Assembly (NCBI RefSeq): GCF_900167375.1
Contig: NZ_FUWY01000001.1
Span: 248,001 to 312,000, forward strand
Direction of reading: 5' to 3'
From: Anaerorhabdus furcosa
Lineage (GTDB): Bacteria; Bacillota_I; Bacilli_A; Erysipelotrichales; Erysipelotrichaceae
Length of the DNA stretch: 64,000 nt
The position numbers and the translations under genes were made by a program. Below the pieces are notes generated by a model. That model made no database searches. It saw only the letters and a list, made by a program, of their open reading frames with translations, and was not told the origin of the DNA. Positions 51,963 to 61,089 of this stretch are shown here, piece by piece (the stretch's first letter is position 1; each line of letters starts with the position of its first letter).

Positions 51963-54475
51963 CTTATAGCAAAGAAACAATCCAAAAACTAAATCAAGAC
52001 ATTGAGGCTTATTTTCCTCATCTTACAAAGATTGAGTCTGATTTTCACACAATTCACAGTGGTGTATCACGTCTTGTTATGTTAGATCGATATTCACAAA
52101 AAGATAGAGAACTCATTTCTCTTGGTGTTGGTGATATTGTTTTAACTGTCATTAAAGAAGATCCTAAGTATCCTGCAAGAGGAGTAGGTATTATCAAATC
52201 AATTGATCATGCTAATGAAACTGTTGTGATTGAAATTGAAGAAGAATTTAGAGGAACTCTTGAAGATGAAAAAGAATCTCAAACAGGTCTTGTAAAACGT
52301 ACATTCTTCCAAATTGATAAACCATTAGAAATATTTTATGAACAAATCGCAAAACGTGTTGGTTTTGCTTTAGCTAATCCTGAAAAAGATGATGCTACTC
52401 GTCAAAAATATGGACAATTGTTTTATGAACAATTAAAAGACTTAAATACAATACCAGCAGGACGTGTTTTATATGGTGCTGGAAGTGGAACACAAGTAAC
52501 TTACTTTAACTGCTTCGTTATGCCATTTGTAAAAGACAGTCGTGGTGGAATTGCCGATCATAGAAAAGAAGTTATGGAAATCATGAGCCGTGGTGGTGGA
52601 GTGGGAACCAATGGTTCAACACTACGTCCAAAATCTGCACCTGCTAAAGGTGTAGGTGGTAAATCAAGTGGTGCTGTATCATGGCTAAATGATATTGCGA
52701 ATCTAACTAATTTAGTTGAGCAAGGTGGTAGTCGTCGTGGAGCACAAATGATTATGCTTGCTGATTGGCATCCTGATATTTATGAATTCATCATTTCTAA
52801 GATGCAAAATCCAAGAGTATTAAAATGGTTAAGCGAAAATTCAAATGACGAACAAATTCGTGAGTTAGCTCATCGCAAACTTAAATTTACACCTCTCTCT
52901 CGTTTAGAGAAAGAAATGTATGAAAGTTTAGTTGATTCAAAAACAACGCCTGAACATATCAAAGATCATGCACGTGAAGTTTTATTAGACGGCGGTAGTT
53001 TAGAAGTACAAAACTCTGAATTCTTAACAGGTGCAAATATTTCTGTAACATTGACAAAAGAATTTATGAAAGCTGTTGAAGAAGATGGAACATTTGATTT
53101 ACGTTTCCCAGATCTTCAAATCTATAACGAAGAACAAAAAACTGCTTATGATGAAAAATGGCATGATGTTGGTGATGTACGTGAATGGGCTGAGATGGGC
53201 TATCCTGTTAAAACATATCGTACTATCAAAGCACGTGACTTATGGGATTTAATTTGTTTCTGTGCTACTTATTCTGCAGAACCTGGAATCTTCTTCATCG
53301 ATAATGCTAACGATATGACAAACGCAAAAACATATGGTCAAAAAGTAGTTGCTACAAATCCTTGTGGCGAACAACCTCTAGCTCCATATTCTGTATGTAA
53401 CTTAGCTGCAGTAAACCTTGCTAATTTTGTTAATAAAAATACTGGTGAAATCTTATTCGAAAAACTCGCTAACACTGTATCACTTACAGTACGTATGCAA
53501 GACAATGTAATTGATGATACACCTTACTTCTTAGAAGCAAACAAAAATCAAGCACTAGGTGAAAGACGTGTAGGTCTTGGTATTATGGGATTACATGATT
53601 TACTCATTTGGGCTAGAAAACGTTATGGCTCACCTGAATCGATTGAAACAATTAATTCAGTATTCAAATGTATTTCAGAGAGTGCTTATAGAACTTCTGT
53701 TGAATTAGCTAAAGAAAAAGGATCATTCCCATTCTTTACAAAGGGAGAAGATTTCATTCAATCTGGATATATGAAACTAATGGACGAAAGTATTCGCCAA
53801 GATATTGTTAAGTATGGTATCCGTAACTCTCACTTACTAACTATCGCTCCTACAGGATCAACTGGAACAATGGTTGGTGTATCAACTGGTCTTGAACCAT
53901 ACTTCAGCTTTAGTTACTTCCGTTCTGGACGTTTAGGTAAATTCATTGAAGTTAATGCTGCAATCGTTGATCAATGGTTAGCACTTAACCCTGGATATAG
54001 CCGTGATTCTTTACCTGATTACTTCGTAAGTGCTATGCAACTTTCTCCTGAAGAACACGCTGATACACAATGTGCGATTCAACATTGGATCGATTCATCA
54101 ATCTCTAAGACAGTCAATGCACCTCGTGGCTTCTCTGTAAGACAAGTACAACGCATTTATGAACGTTTATTCAATGGTGGTGCAAAAGGTGGAACTGTTT
54201 ATGTAGATGGTTCTCGTGATTCTCAAGTATTAAGTCTTACAAATGATGAAGATACTGCATGGGATCAAATGAGTATTACAAAAGACTTTGGTGTTGATGT
54301 AAGAAAACAACAAGAAGAAGAAAAGAAAACTGATTTAAGAGCGGATCGTCAAGATAGAAACATTGGTGTTGAAGTTGGAGACATCTGTCCTATCTGCTTA
54401 GAAGGTATCGTAGAGGAAATTGGTGGATGCAATACTTGCACAAACTGTAATGCTCAACTAAAATGTGGATTATAA
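51959..54475 (+). CDS. nrdJ: Adenosylcobalamin-dependent (class II) ribonucleotide reductase
   Basis: 838 residues. The fingerprint includes YFNCFVMPF (redox Cys near 185), SRGGGVGTNGS, NPCGEQPL (radical Cys) followed by SVCNLAAVNL, LTIAPTGSTGT, and a C-terminal cysteine cluster (CPICLEGI and GCNTCTNCNAQLKC). The radical is generated by adenosylcobalamin, so no NrdB partner or oxygen is required. Residues about 25-115 form an N-terminal domain. The sole neighbour in the operon is the corrinoid adenosyltransferase, which starts the transcript. Confidence 0.93.
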   Translation: MTYSKETIQKLNQDIEAYFPHLTKIESDFHTIHSGVSRLVMLDRYSQKDRELISLGVGDIVLTVIKEDPKYPARGVGIIKSIDHANETVVIEIEEEFRGTLEDEKESQTGLVKRTFFQIDKPLEIFYEQIAKRVGFALANPEKDDATRQKYGQLFYEQLKDLNTIPAGRVLYGAGSGTQVTYFNCFVMPFVKDSRGGIADHRKEVMEIMSRGGGVGTNGSTLRPKSAPAKGVGGKSSGAVSWLNDIANLTNLVEQGGSRRGAQMIMLADWHPDIYEFIISKMQNPRVLKWLSENSNDEQIRELAHRKLKFTPLSRLEKEMYESLVDSKTTPEHIKDHAREVLLDGGSLEVQNSEFLTGANISVTLTKEFMKAVEEDGTFDLRFPDLQIYNEEQKTAYDEKWHDVGDVREWAEMGYPVKTYRTIKARDLWDLICFCATYSAEPGIFFIDNANDMTNAKTYGQKVVATNPCGEQPLAPYSVCNLAAVNLANFVNKNTGEILFEKLANTVSLTVRMQDNVIDDTPYFLEANKNQALGERRVGLGIMGLHDLLIWARKRYGSPESIETINSVFKCISESAYRTSVELAKEKGSFPFFTKGEDFIQSGYMKLMDESIRQDIVKYGIRNSHLLTIAPTGSTGTMVGVSTGLEPYFSFSYFRSGRLGKFIEVNAAIVDQWLALNPGYSRDSLPDYFVSAMQLSPEEHADTQCAIQHWIDSSISKTVNAPRGFSVRQVQRIYERLFNGGAKGGTVYVDGSRDSQVLSLTNDEDTAWDQMSITKDFGVDVRKQQEEEKKTDLRADRQDRNIGVEVGDICPICLEGIVEEIGGCNTCTNCNAQLKCGL

Positions 54476-54478
54476 AAT

Positions 54479-54503
54479 AAAAAGAGACTCTGTCTCTTTT
54501 TTA
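54479..54503 (+). terminator. nrdJ terminator
   Basis: A 10-bp perfect stem, AAAAAGAGAC (54479-54488) and GTCTCTTTTT (54492-54501), three-base loop. Confidence 0.88.
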
Positions 54504-54525
54504 TTTGAATAAACATGCGATATCT

Positions 54526-54554
54526 TTGATGAAGTTTAAGAAGAATGCTAGAAT
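54526..54554 (+). promoter_or_regulatory. Promoter of the nitroreductase gene
   Basis: TTGATG (54526-54531), 17-base spacer, TAGAAT (54549-54554) with TGC upstream (extended -10). Confidence 0.7.
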
Positions 54555-54645
54555 AGAAACAGTATTACTTGTTAATTACTAAGAACTAGAAATTCTTAAA
54601 ATGGTTTAATCACAATCATTTTTCTTGAAAGGATGTAATGAAATT

Positions 54646-55377
54646 ATGAACAATACAACAGATTTATTATTAAGCAGAGCTTCATGTAGAAAATTTAGTG
54701 ATACTCCAATTACCAACGAAGATATGAATGCAATCATACAATGCGCAAAACAAGCACCTAGCGCAGGAAACATGCAAATGTACACAATCCTTAACATTAC
54801 CGATAAAGAATTAAAAGAAAGATTAAGTGTTACGTGTGATAATCAACCCTTCATTAAAGATGCTAGTCACATTCTAATCTTTTGTAATGACATGAGCAAA
54901 TGGGATCGTGCTTTTACCTTGTTTGGTGCAAAACAAGAAGGCGACAAATCAATTGATGAAGCTGATTTTATTCTTAGTATGCAAGACGCAATCATCGCTG
55001 CGCAAAATGCAGTTATTGCTGCACAAAGTATGGGAATAGGAACATGCTACATCGGCGATATTATGGAAAATTTAGAAATTCACCAAGAGTTATTACATCT
55101 TCCTAAATACGTATTCCCTTGTTGCATGCTTGTGTTAGGTTATTTTCCAGATGCACCTATTATTCCACCACACAATCGTTATACAAACAAATACATTGTT
55201 TGTGAAAACACCTACAAGGAATTAACTGATGAAGAAATTGGTGAAATGTTTAGTATTGGGACACATGAAGAAACAGTTAGTTGGATGAAACGTTTCTACG
55301 ATCGAAAAATTAATTCTGATTTCTTTAAAGAAATGGGACGATCATTAAATAAAGCAATATCTGAGTGGAAGAAGTAG
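54646..55377 (+). CDS. Nitroreductase-family flavoprotein
   Basis: 243 residues from ATG 54646. SRASCRKFSDTPI near the start and QAPSAGNMQMYTI bind FMN phosphate and ring; MGIGTCYIGDI is the central conserved turn. An FMN-dependent NAD(P)H reductase of nitro or quinone compounds. An AAAGGA ribosome site lies about 12 bases upstream; a TTG start at 54625 would fall on it. Confidence 0.88.
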   Translation: MNNTTDLLLSRASCRKFSDTPITNEDMNAIIQCAKQAPSAGNMQMYTILNITDKELKERLSVTCDNQPFIKDASHILIFCNDMSKWDRAFTLFGAKQEGDKSIDEADFILSMQDAIIAAQNAVIAAQSMGIGTCYIGDIMENLEIHQELLHLPKYVFPCCMLVLGYFPDAPIIPPHNRYTNKYIVCENTYKELTDEEIGEMFSIGTHEETVSWMKRFYDRKINSDFFKEMGRSLNKAISEWKK

Positions 55378-55396
55378 TCAACTACTTCTTTTCTAT
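55369..55396 (+). terminator. Terminator of the nitroreductase gene
   Basis: AAGAAGTAG (55369-55377) with CTACTTCTT (55382-55390), the stop codon being inside the hairpin, then TTCTATTT. Confidence 0.75.
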
Positions 55397-55422
55397 TTAT
55401 AATGAATACAAGAGGTGACATG

Positions 55423-55818
55423 ATGAAATTTGACAAATATTCTTATTATCTAGGTATGACTTTTGCATTTGTAGAGTGTGTCAGTAATGATGCAAAGGAA
55501 GTAGCGCTTACCCATCCTCTATCCAATGAAGAATTTAAAGTGTTAAAAGAATACAATGAAAAAATTGTATTTGAAAATCAACTTCATTTATACTGGGATA
55601 CGATACATAATAAAACAATAGGTGTTATTTATAAATACGAAGAAAGCATAATTAAATATGTAGCACTTCGTAAGCATTTCAATGTAATTGATAATTTCGA
55701 TAAGTTTAAAGATTTATTAGGTTATAATATCGTATCAAAAATGAATGAATACACTAAAATTGAAACCAATATAATTCAAAGTGAAGACTGGCTATTGGCA
55801 CATAATAATCAACAATAA
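55423..55818 (+). CDS. Small acidic protein, unknown
   Basis: 131 residues from ATG 55423 (AGAGGTG at 5-base spacing; ATG 55420 is possible). No signal peptide or membrane segment. I recognise no family. It is behind a terminator and may have its own promoter (TATTTATAATG region). Convergent with the HD-GYP gene 24 bases away. Confidence 0.5.
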   Translation: MKFDKYSYYLGMTFAFVECVSNDAKEVALTHPLSNEEFKVLKEYNEKIVFENQLHLYWDTIHNKTIGVIYKYEESIIKYVALRKHFNVIDNFDKFKDLLGYNIVSKMNEYTKIETNIIQSEDWLLAHNNQQ

Positions 55819-55841
55819 TTAATCGCAATTCTATAAGAGCA

Positions 55842-56756
55842 CTAATTTATCTCTTTATCTAAATCAAGAAGATATTTTTCTAATGCATCAATAACAATAG
55901 AATCAAATTGTATATCTTGACATCTCCGCAGTTCAGCAAGAGCATTTTTAGTTGTCATCCCAACACGATAAGGTCGTGTTACAACCATTGCATCATAGGC
56001 ATCTGCTACACAAATAATGCGTGCAGCTAAACTTATTTCATCTCCTTTTAACCCCTGTGGATATCCTTTTCCATCCAATCGTTCATGATGATCAAACGCA
56101 ATCTTTGCGACTTCAGGTCCATAATATTCTAATATCATTTCATAAGTGTGACGACTATGAGTTTTCATTACTTCATACTCATCATCTGTAAGTTTTTCAG
56201 GTTTGAGTAATATTTCTACTGGAATTCTTGCTTTTCCAACATCATGAAATTTTGCAGCATAAAAAAGATTAAGCAATTGACTTTGATCAAACTCAAGATA
56301 ATAAGCAATACCCATTGTCAAATTCTTAACGCGTTCGCAATGAGAAAGGGTATCACCATCTACATTTTGTAATTGGAAAAGAATTTCATTTAGGTGTGTT
56401 ACAGATTCTTCAAATTCACCAAAACAAGGAGTCTTACGAATACTTAATAATTCAACATCATCTATTGCTTTAAATAGATGATTGCGTTCTAGTTTTTGAT
56501 AACAAAATGTATCCCCTGGAGAAAGTAAAACTTTTTCTTTAACATCAAATATTTCAAGTCTTCCTTTGATGATATAATTAAATTCAAACTCTTCAGTATC
56601 CATAGTATAAAAACAACCCACCGTTCCCTTAGGAAAAACATCATGTGTTACTTCAAAGGATGGATCATTATATATTAAATGAGTCATATTCCCACCTGAA
56701 AATTCTGTTCCAGCGTGCATATATGATCCAGCTCTATTTATCAAAATATCTTGCAT
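55842..56756 (-). CDS. Cupin-HD-GYP protein, probable c-di-GMP phosphodiesterase
   Basis: 304 residues. The N-terminal half (about 1-110) is a cupin-like domain (DTEEFEFNYIIKGRLEIF, VLLSPGDTF). The C-terminal half (about 120-295) is an HD-GYP domain with FHDVGKARIPVEIL and HHERLDGKGYPQGL, then ADAYDAM. HD-GYP enzymes break down c-di-GMP. A sensory cupin fused directly to HD-GYP is uncommon. No membrane segment, so the ligand should be cytoplasmic. Confidence 0.88.
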   Translation of the reverse strand: MQDILINRAGSYMHAGTEFSGGNMTHLIYNDPSFEVTHDVFPKGTVGCFYTMDTEEFEFNYIIKGRLEIFDVKEKVLLSPGDTFCYQKLERNHLFKAIDDVELLSIRKTPCFGEFEESVTHLNEILFQLQNVDGDTLSHCERVKNLTMGIAYYLEFDQSQLLNLFYAAKFHDVGKARIPVEILLKPEKLTDDEYEVMKTHSRHTYEMILEYYGPEVAKIAFDHHERLDGKGYPQGLKGDEISLAARIICVADAYDAMVVTRPYRVGMTTKNALAELRRCQDIQFDSIVIDALEKYLLDLDKEIN

Positions 56757-56980
56757 AGTAAATTCTCCTAATTATTATTTCTGTTTATACATTTCATAAT
56801 TTAAAATAAAAAATGATTCTTAACAATATAAAAATCAGCAATTAAACATCACTATGATTACCCTAGTTATATAGTATACTTTTAAAAGTATCTTTGCAAA
56901 TAATTAACTGGATTAATGAGCAAAATAATACATTAATTCTTTATTTATTTCTAACATCATTAATTTATGAAATTTAATAA

Positions 56981-57019
56981 AAAAAATTAGTAATTAATTG
57001 CTACCTTACTAATTTTTTT
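56981..57019 (-). terminator. Terminator of the MATE gene
   Basis: AAAAATTAGTAA and TTACTAATTTTT (about 56981-56993 with 57006-57018), directly after the stop codon. Confidence 0.8.
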
Positions 57020-57022
57020 ATT

Positions 57023-58348
57023 TTATACAATTCCTTTTGTTAGCCAAGTTTTTCCTCGATATCTAAAATAGAAGAACGCTGATCGAATAACCCAGTCACA
57101 CATCATTGCAAGCCATACACCAACTAATCCTAGTTCAAAGGTTAGACCAAATAAATAACTTAGTCCTATACGACATGCCCACATCGTAATGATTGAAGTT
57201 ACCATGGTGTACTTTACATCTCCAGCAGCACGTAATGCATTCGGTAATCCAAAAGCTGGTACTGCAAAGATCATAGCTCCTATACAATACATCGTCATAA
57301 TCTCTAATGTTAATTCAAAGGTTGGTAATGATAAATTATAAATACTTAAAATTGGTTTTAATAATAAAATCATGACCACATTTAATGCAATAATTCCAAT
57401 ATAACTAAGTTTCATTAATAGTTTAGTATAGTGACGTGCTTGTTCAAATTCTTTAGCACCAATGCATCTACCTACTACCGTAATCATCGCTAATCCAATC
57501 GCCATTTCTGGAATTGTTGCCAAATTTGATAAATTATTTCCTACAGCATTCGCTGTGATCGATATTGTACCAAATGACGCAATAAGTCCTGCTGTTAATA
57601 ACTTACCCACATGGAACATACCATTTTCTAATCCAGAAGGAATTCCGATTAAAAATATCTTTTTGATAATTTGCATGTTAGGACGATAAGATCTAAAGGT
57701 ATCAATTTTCACTTCCGTTTCTTGATGTGTAATATTATAAATCATGATAAATGCACCGATAATCATTGATCCTGTTGTTGCGATTGCTGCCCCTGCAACA
57801 CCCATATTGAATCCATAAATCAAGATTGCATTACCAATTACATTGATTGCATTCATTAATAACGAACATTTTAATGATAACTTTGCATTCCCAATCGCTC
57901 TAAATAATGCAGCTCCTGCATTAAATAAAGAAATGAATGGATATCCAATTGCAGTAATCAAGAAATATGTTTTTGCACTTTCAAAAACTTCTGGATCAAG
58001 ATTACCAAAAATCATATGAATCAAATTAATTCTAAATGTAATACATAGTGCTGAAATAATAATCGCAATAAATACAGTTGCAAATACAAGTTGTTTTGAA
58101 CTTTTCTTTGCACTTTCTAAATCCTTTTTCCCCAAATATTGACTTACTACAACTGAGCCTCCCACAGCTAATGCCGCAAACAATTGAAGTAGTAATACGT
58201 TGATTCCATCGATTAATGATACACCAGATACCGCTGCCTCAGAACATGAAGCTACCATGACCGTATCTGCCATTCCCATTAATACCGCAAGTATTTGTTC
58301 AAATATTAATGGAATTATTAATTTTCTCAAGTCTCTCTTACTAAACAT
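57023..58348 (-). CDS. MATE-family multidrug/toxin exporter
   Basis: 441 residues, twelve membrane segments, with PLIFEQILAVLMGMADTVMVAS near the start and SVVSQ-type repeat in each half (VVSQYLGKKD, VVGRCIGAKEFEQA). An Na+ or H+-driven exporter. It stands alone between terminators. Substrate not predictable. Confidence 0.9.
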   Translation of the reverse strand: MFSKRDLRKLIIPLIFEQILAVLMGMADTVMVASCSEAAVSGVSLIDGINVLLLQLFAALAVGGSVVVSQYLGKKDLESAKKSSKQLVFATVFIAIIISALCITFRINLIHMIFGNLDPEVFESAKTYFLITAIGYPFISLFNAGAALFRAIGNAKLSLKCSLLMNAINVIGNAILIYGFNMGVAGAAIATTGSMIIGAFIMIYNITHQETEVKIDTFRSYRPNMQIIKKIFLIGIPSGLENGMFHVGKLLTAGLIASFGTISITANAVGNNLSNLATIPEMAIGLAMITVVGRCIGAKEFEQARHYTKLLMKLSYIGIIALNVVMILLLKPILSIYNLSLPTFELTLEIMTMYCIGAMIFAVPAFGLPNALRAAGDVKYTMVTSIITMWACRIGLSYLFGLTFELGLVGVWLAMMCDWVIRSAFFYFRYRGKTWLTKGIV

Positions 58349-58390
58349 ATTCTCCCCACATTCATGATTGATATTATAACCCTTTAGGCA

Positions 58391-58417
58391 AAAAAAAAGA
58401 AGAACGAATTCTTCTTT
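58391..58417 (-). terminator. Terminator of the second GntR gene
   Basis: AAAGAAGAA-TTCG-TTCTTCTTT on the minus strand (58396-58417), a 9-bp stem closed by a UUCG tetraloop, then a run of T. Confidence 0.9.
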
Positions 58418-59084
58418 AAATTGTTATTTCAATGCTTTTTGCTTCTGGATTAAGATAAGATTCAATATAAGCATAGATTCTTCCATTTTTTGTATTGATT
58501 TTGCTTTGAACACAAATGATAGGTGTGTTAATTTTTACATTCAATAAATTCGCAAATTTCACCGGAACAATCATTGGGACGAATACTTGATTTACAGAAC
58601 CTGTTTCAATTTTTGCACTAAACTCCAAAATATTAAGAATGTTGTTCATCACAGAATCATCTATCATTAAGCGAACAATATAAATCTGATCTAAACTCTC
58701 TGGTTGACCGTTTTGTAAATTTAAACGTACAATACGAACAAATTGATCATGTGTTGATATTTCGAGTTTTTGTGCTACTTCTCTATTTTCATCTTTTACA
58801 TCAAAATAAATTATTTTGTAATCACACTCTAAATCAAATGAATTTAAAGCATGGCTATCTGTCTTTTTATGCAACTTACTATCCGCTACAAAAGTACCAA
58901 TATTTTGTACACGATATAAGACTCCTTCTTCAACTAGAAGATCAATTGCTTTTCGTACTGTCATACGACTCGCATTGTATTTTTTCTCTAATTCTCTCTC
59001 TGAAAGAATTGGCGTATTTGGAGCTTGATTACGTATTTCATCACGGATTAATTCCATAATTTTTTGATATATTGGTATTGTCAT
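58416..59084 (-). CDS. GntR-family regulator with UTRA domain
   Basis: 222 residues from ATG 59084 (AAGGAGG at 8 bases; ATG 59090 would be too close). Winged helix (about 1-70, ILSERELEKKYNASRMTVRKAI) and UTRA domain (about 85-220). Last gene of the PTS operon behind the DUF871 gene. It is the likely binder of the GGTATATACC sites at 63103-63144. Confidence 0.85.
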   Translation of the reverse strand: MTIPIYQKIMELIRDEIRNQAPNTPILSERELEKKYNASRMTVRKAIDLLVEEGVLYRVQNIGTFVADSKLHKKTDSHALNSFDLECDYKIIYFDVKDENREVAQKLEISTHDQFVRIVRLNLQNGQPESLDQIYIVRLMIDDSVMNNILNILEFSAKIETGSVNQVFVPMIVPVKFANLLNVKINTPIICVQSKINTKNGRIYAYIESYLNPEAKSIEITI

Positions 59085-59139
59085 AATCATATCCTCCTTC
59101 TACCTTTAAAATAATAACAACTTTTTCAAACTTTTCAAT

Positions 59140-59180
59140 AGGAAAAGCCTTTAGCATTATCTAATTAACGCAAAAGGCTT
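59140..59180 (-). terminator. Hairpin after the DUF871 gene
   Basis: AAGCCTTT-GC and GC-AAAGGCTT arms (59145-59155 with 59170-59180), overlapping the stop codon, then TTTTCCTATT. It separates the structural genes from the regulator gene. Confidence 0.65.
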
Positions 59181-60239
59181 CCATGGTTCAATAAATTCTA
59201 GTAAGATTTTTTCTTCTTCTAATACTTTACCAACTAAATTAATGTTCCCTGTATTTGGCATATCTTTTAGAATAAGATGTAATTCCCCTTTATAACGTCC
59301 ATACTTTTCATTTAGGATACAGACATCACCTCGATGCAATACCTCTGGTGTTGTCCCTTGTGGTATAACCGCATCTTTGTAGTCAATTCTACTCATGGTA
59401 CTTCTTGCCATATATTCACTCATATCACCACGGACATAATGCGGGTAATTAAATAGTATTTCTTTTTCTACTTCTGTTACTTGTTGATTTAATTCAATCT
59501 TAATTGTAAGCTTTCCTGGATGAATTTGGTTTACTTGTTTAAGTTCCTCTTCACTAGCATAACAATTCGCTATTAGTATATCATCTACAAGCCCTGTTGC
59601 ATATAAATGTCGTACTTGAAGATCAATAGGTAAATCACGGTGCATTTCTAATGTGCATAATCCATCATTCACTGGCCAAGGTCCAAATGCATTCTTTTCT
59701 TGACTTGACACAAATGCAGCAACTTTTAGATTGTTTTCTTTAATTGCACTTGATGTCTTCTTAAATAATTCATAACTCAATCCTGTATAGCGTTGTGGAT
59801 AGAAATTATGGCAGGTAATTAAATGATCACGATAAGGTTTATAACTTAGAATATTATCGATAAACTTTGTATCCTGTGAGGCATTTACTTCTATTTTTAA
59901 TCGTTGAGGATTTACAGTCATTAATGCTTCTTTTTGTCCATTAAATCCTTCGTCGAGTCGTATTCCATCTGCATATAAATCTTTAAAAAATGTTAAATCA
60001 TCATAACTACAATGATTGGCTTCAAATACACTAGGTGCAACATCAAGGATTACTTCAAATCCTTTTTCATGGGCGTATTTGTTTAATTCTTTGAACTTCT
60101 GTAAATCTTCTTCACTGACACTTAGTAAATTTGTGAAGAGCCTTGAATATCCATATTTTGCTGCAAGGTCAATGTACTCTTTATCTTTTTTCATGTCTTT
60201 TGATACATCTGGATATAATGAAATACCAAGTCTAGGCAT
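59157..60239 (-). CDS. DUF871 (MupG-like) 6-phospho-glycosidase
   Basis: 360 residues of the DUF871 family: MPRLGISLYPDVS near the start, VILDVAPSVF, GIRLDEGF, CHNFYPQRYTGL and VRGDMSEYMARS. In Staphylococcus aureus MupG cuts MurNAc-6-P-GlcNAc inside the cell. Here it sits behind a lactose/cellobiose-family PTS rather than a MurNAc permease, so it may act on another phosphorylated disaccharide. Gap of 3 bases from DUF3284. The two Asp residues typical of the active site are not certain from sequence alone. Confidence 0.82.
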   Translation of the reverse strand: MPRLGISLYPDVSKDMKKDKEYIDLAAKYGYSRLFTNLLSVSEEDLQKFKELNKYAHEKGFEVILDVAPSVFEANHCSYDDLTFFKDLYADGIRLDEGFNGQKEALMTVNPQRLKIEVNASQDTKFIDNILSYKPYRDHLITCHNFYPQRYTGLSYELFKKTSSAIKENNLKVAAFVSSQEKNAFGPWPVNDGLCTLEMHRDLPIDLQVRHLYATGLVDDILIANCYASEEELKQVNQIHPGKLTIKIELNQQVTEVEKEILFNYPHYVRGDMSEYMARSTMSRIDYKDAVIPQGTTPEVLHRGDVCILNEKYGRYKGELHLILKDMPNTGNINLVGKVLEEEKILLEFIEPWKPFALIR

Positions 60240-60242
60240 ATG

Positions 60243-60686
60243 TTATTCTCCTTTTAATACATGATCCTCAATTGCATTGAGTAAGTAATGTATTCTTCTC
60301 TTACTTCTTCCTTTATAAAATACTCTCATAAGTTTATGATTCAATTTCTTCATTGTATCTTTACCTACAAAATCTTCTTCATAGGTTACTAAACATTCAT
60401 TTTCATTTAAATCCTTTGCACTATATCTTATTGTATTTCTCCCTTGAGTTGAATCAAAAGTAGCTTCATACTCAAATGGTGATTTTTCTAACTTTGTAAT
60501 TTCGACTGTTACATGGTCTGTTTGTTTCATTTGGGTTGTTAATGGTTTTTTATAGGTTATTCCTGCACGAATATGATCTTTATCTACATTTACTTGTCCA
60601 TATTCTTTAAGTTCATATTGAATTGAATTGAGGATGTGTTGAGAAAATTGGTTAGCACTAATTTTTAATTGTTGTTGAATTTGCAT
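60243..60686 (-). CDS. DUF3284 protein
   Basis: 147 residues (MQIQQQLKISANQFSQHIL) resembling DUF3284 proteins, which occur with lactose/cellobiose-family PTS operons and have no known role. A START/SRPBCC-like beta pattern (HVTVEITKLEK, YEATFDSTQGRNTIRY) is suggested. The ATG lies one base after the stop of the 57-residue gene, and its ribosome site lies in that gene. Confidence 0.75.
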   Translation of the reverse strand: MQIQQQLKISANQFSQHILNSIQYELKEYGQVNVDKDHIRAGITYKKPLTTQMKQTDHVTVEITKLEKSPFEYEATFDSTQGRNTIRYSAKDLNENECLVTYEEDFVGKDTMKKLNHKLMRVFYKGRSKRRIHYLLNAIEDHVLKGE

Positions 60687-60687
60687 A

Positions 60688-60861
60688 CTAAGCCCTTCTT
60701 TCTTTCTTCATTTTCCTGTTTTTGTAGATAACCATGCCTATACCTACAACTACATAAAATAGCCCACTAAATATCATCATTAAGTTGACTGGTGTTGTGG
60801 TTGCTGAAAGAGTAATTAATAATAAACCTAATGTGCAAACTGCTAAACCCCATTTTTCCAT
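60688..60861 (-). CDS. Small 57-residue two-span membrane protein, unknown
   Basis: Reading frame from ATG 60861 to TAG 60688. It begins MEKWGLAVCTLGLLLITLS, has two hydrophobic stretches (about 5-19 and 26-45) and a basic C-terminus KNRKMKKERRA. GTGAGGAT precedes the ATG with a 6-base spacer. It follows the 69-residue gene with a 10-base overlap (60861 vs 60872 stop, gap 10) and ends one base before DUF3284. Such a small membrane protein in a PTS operon is not a known component. Confidence 0.65.
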   Translation of the reverse strand: MEKWGLAVCTLGLLLITLSATTTPVNLMMIFSGLFYVVVGIGMVIYKNRKMKKERRA

Positions 60862-60871
60862 TTTCTTATCC

Positions 60872-61081
60872 TCACTTTATTACTTGAAAATATAACGACT
60901 TTCCTAACTCACTATTTTTAATAATTGATTTCGCAAGTTCTACTGCTGAGTCATCATCCGTTGTTGCTTCAAAGGATAGTTTTAATCCAGTTTTCCCTTT
61001 GAATTCAAACTTTACATCACCTGGATAACTCTCTAATAATTTTATCACTTGTTCATGTTGAGCACAATTTACATAAATCAC
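60872..61081 (-). CDS. Small 69-residue protein in PTS operon, unknown
   Basis: MIYVNCAQHEQVIKLLESYP and a beta-alpha-beta pattern (KFEFKGKTGLKLSFEATT, AVELAKSII). Size and fold pattern recall HPr-like or ACT-like small domains, but no active His is positioned as in HPr (the only His, at residue 9, is in AQHEQV). I recognise no family. It is 8 bases after IIA and 10 bases before the 57-residue gene. Confidence 0.6.
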   Translation of the reverse strand: MIYVNCAQHEQVIKLLESYPGDVKFEFKGKTGLKLSFEATTDDDSAVELAKSIIKNSELGKSLYFQVIK

Positions 61082-61089
61082 GATAATCC

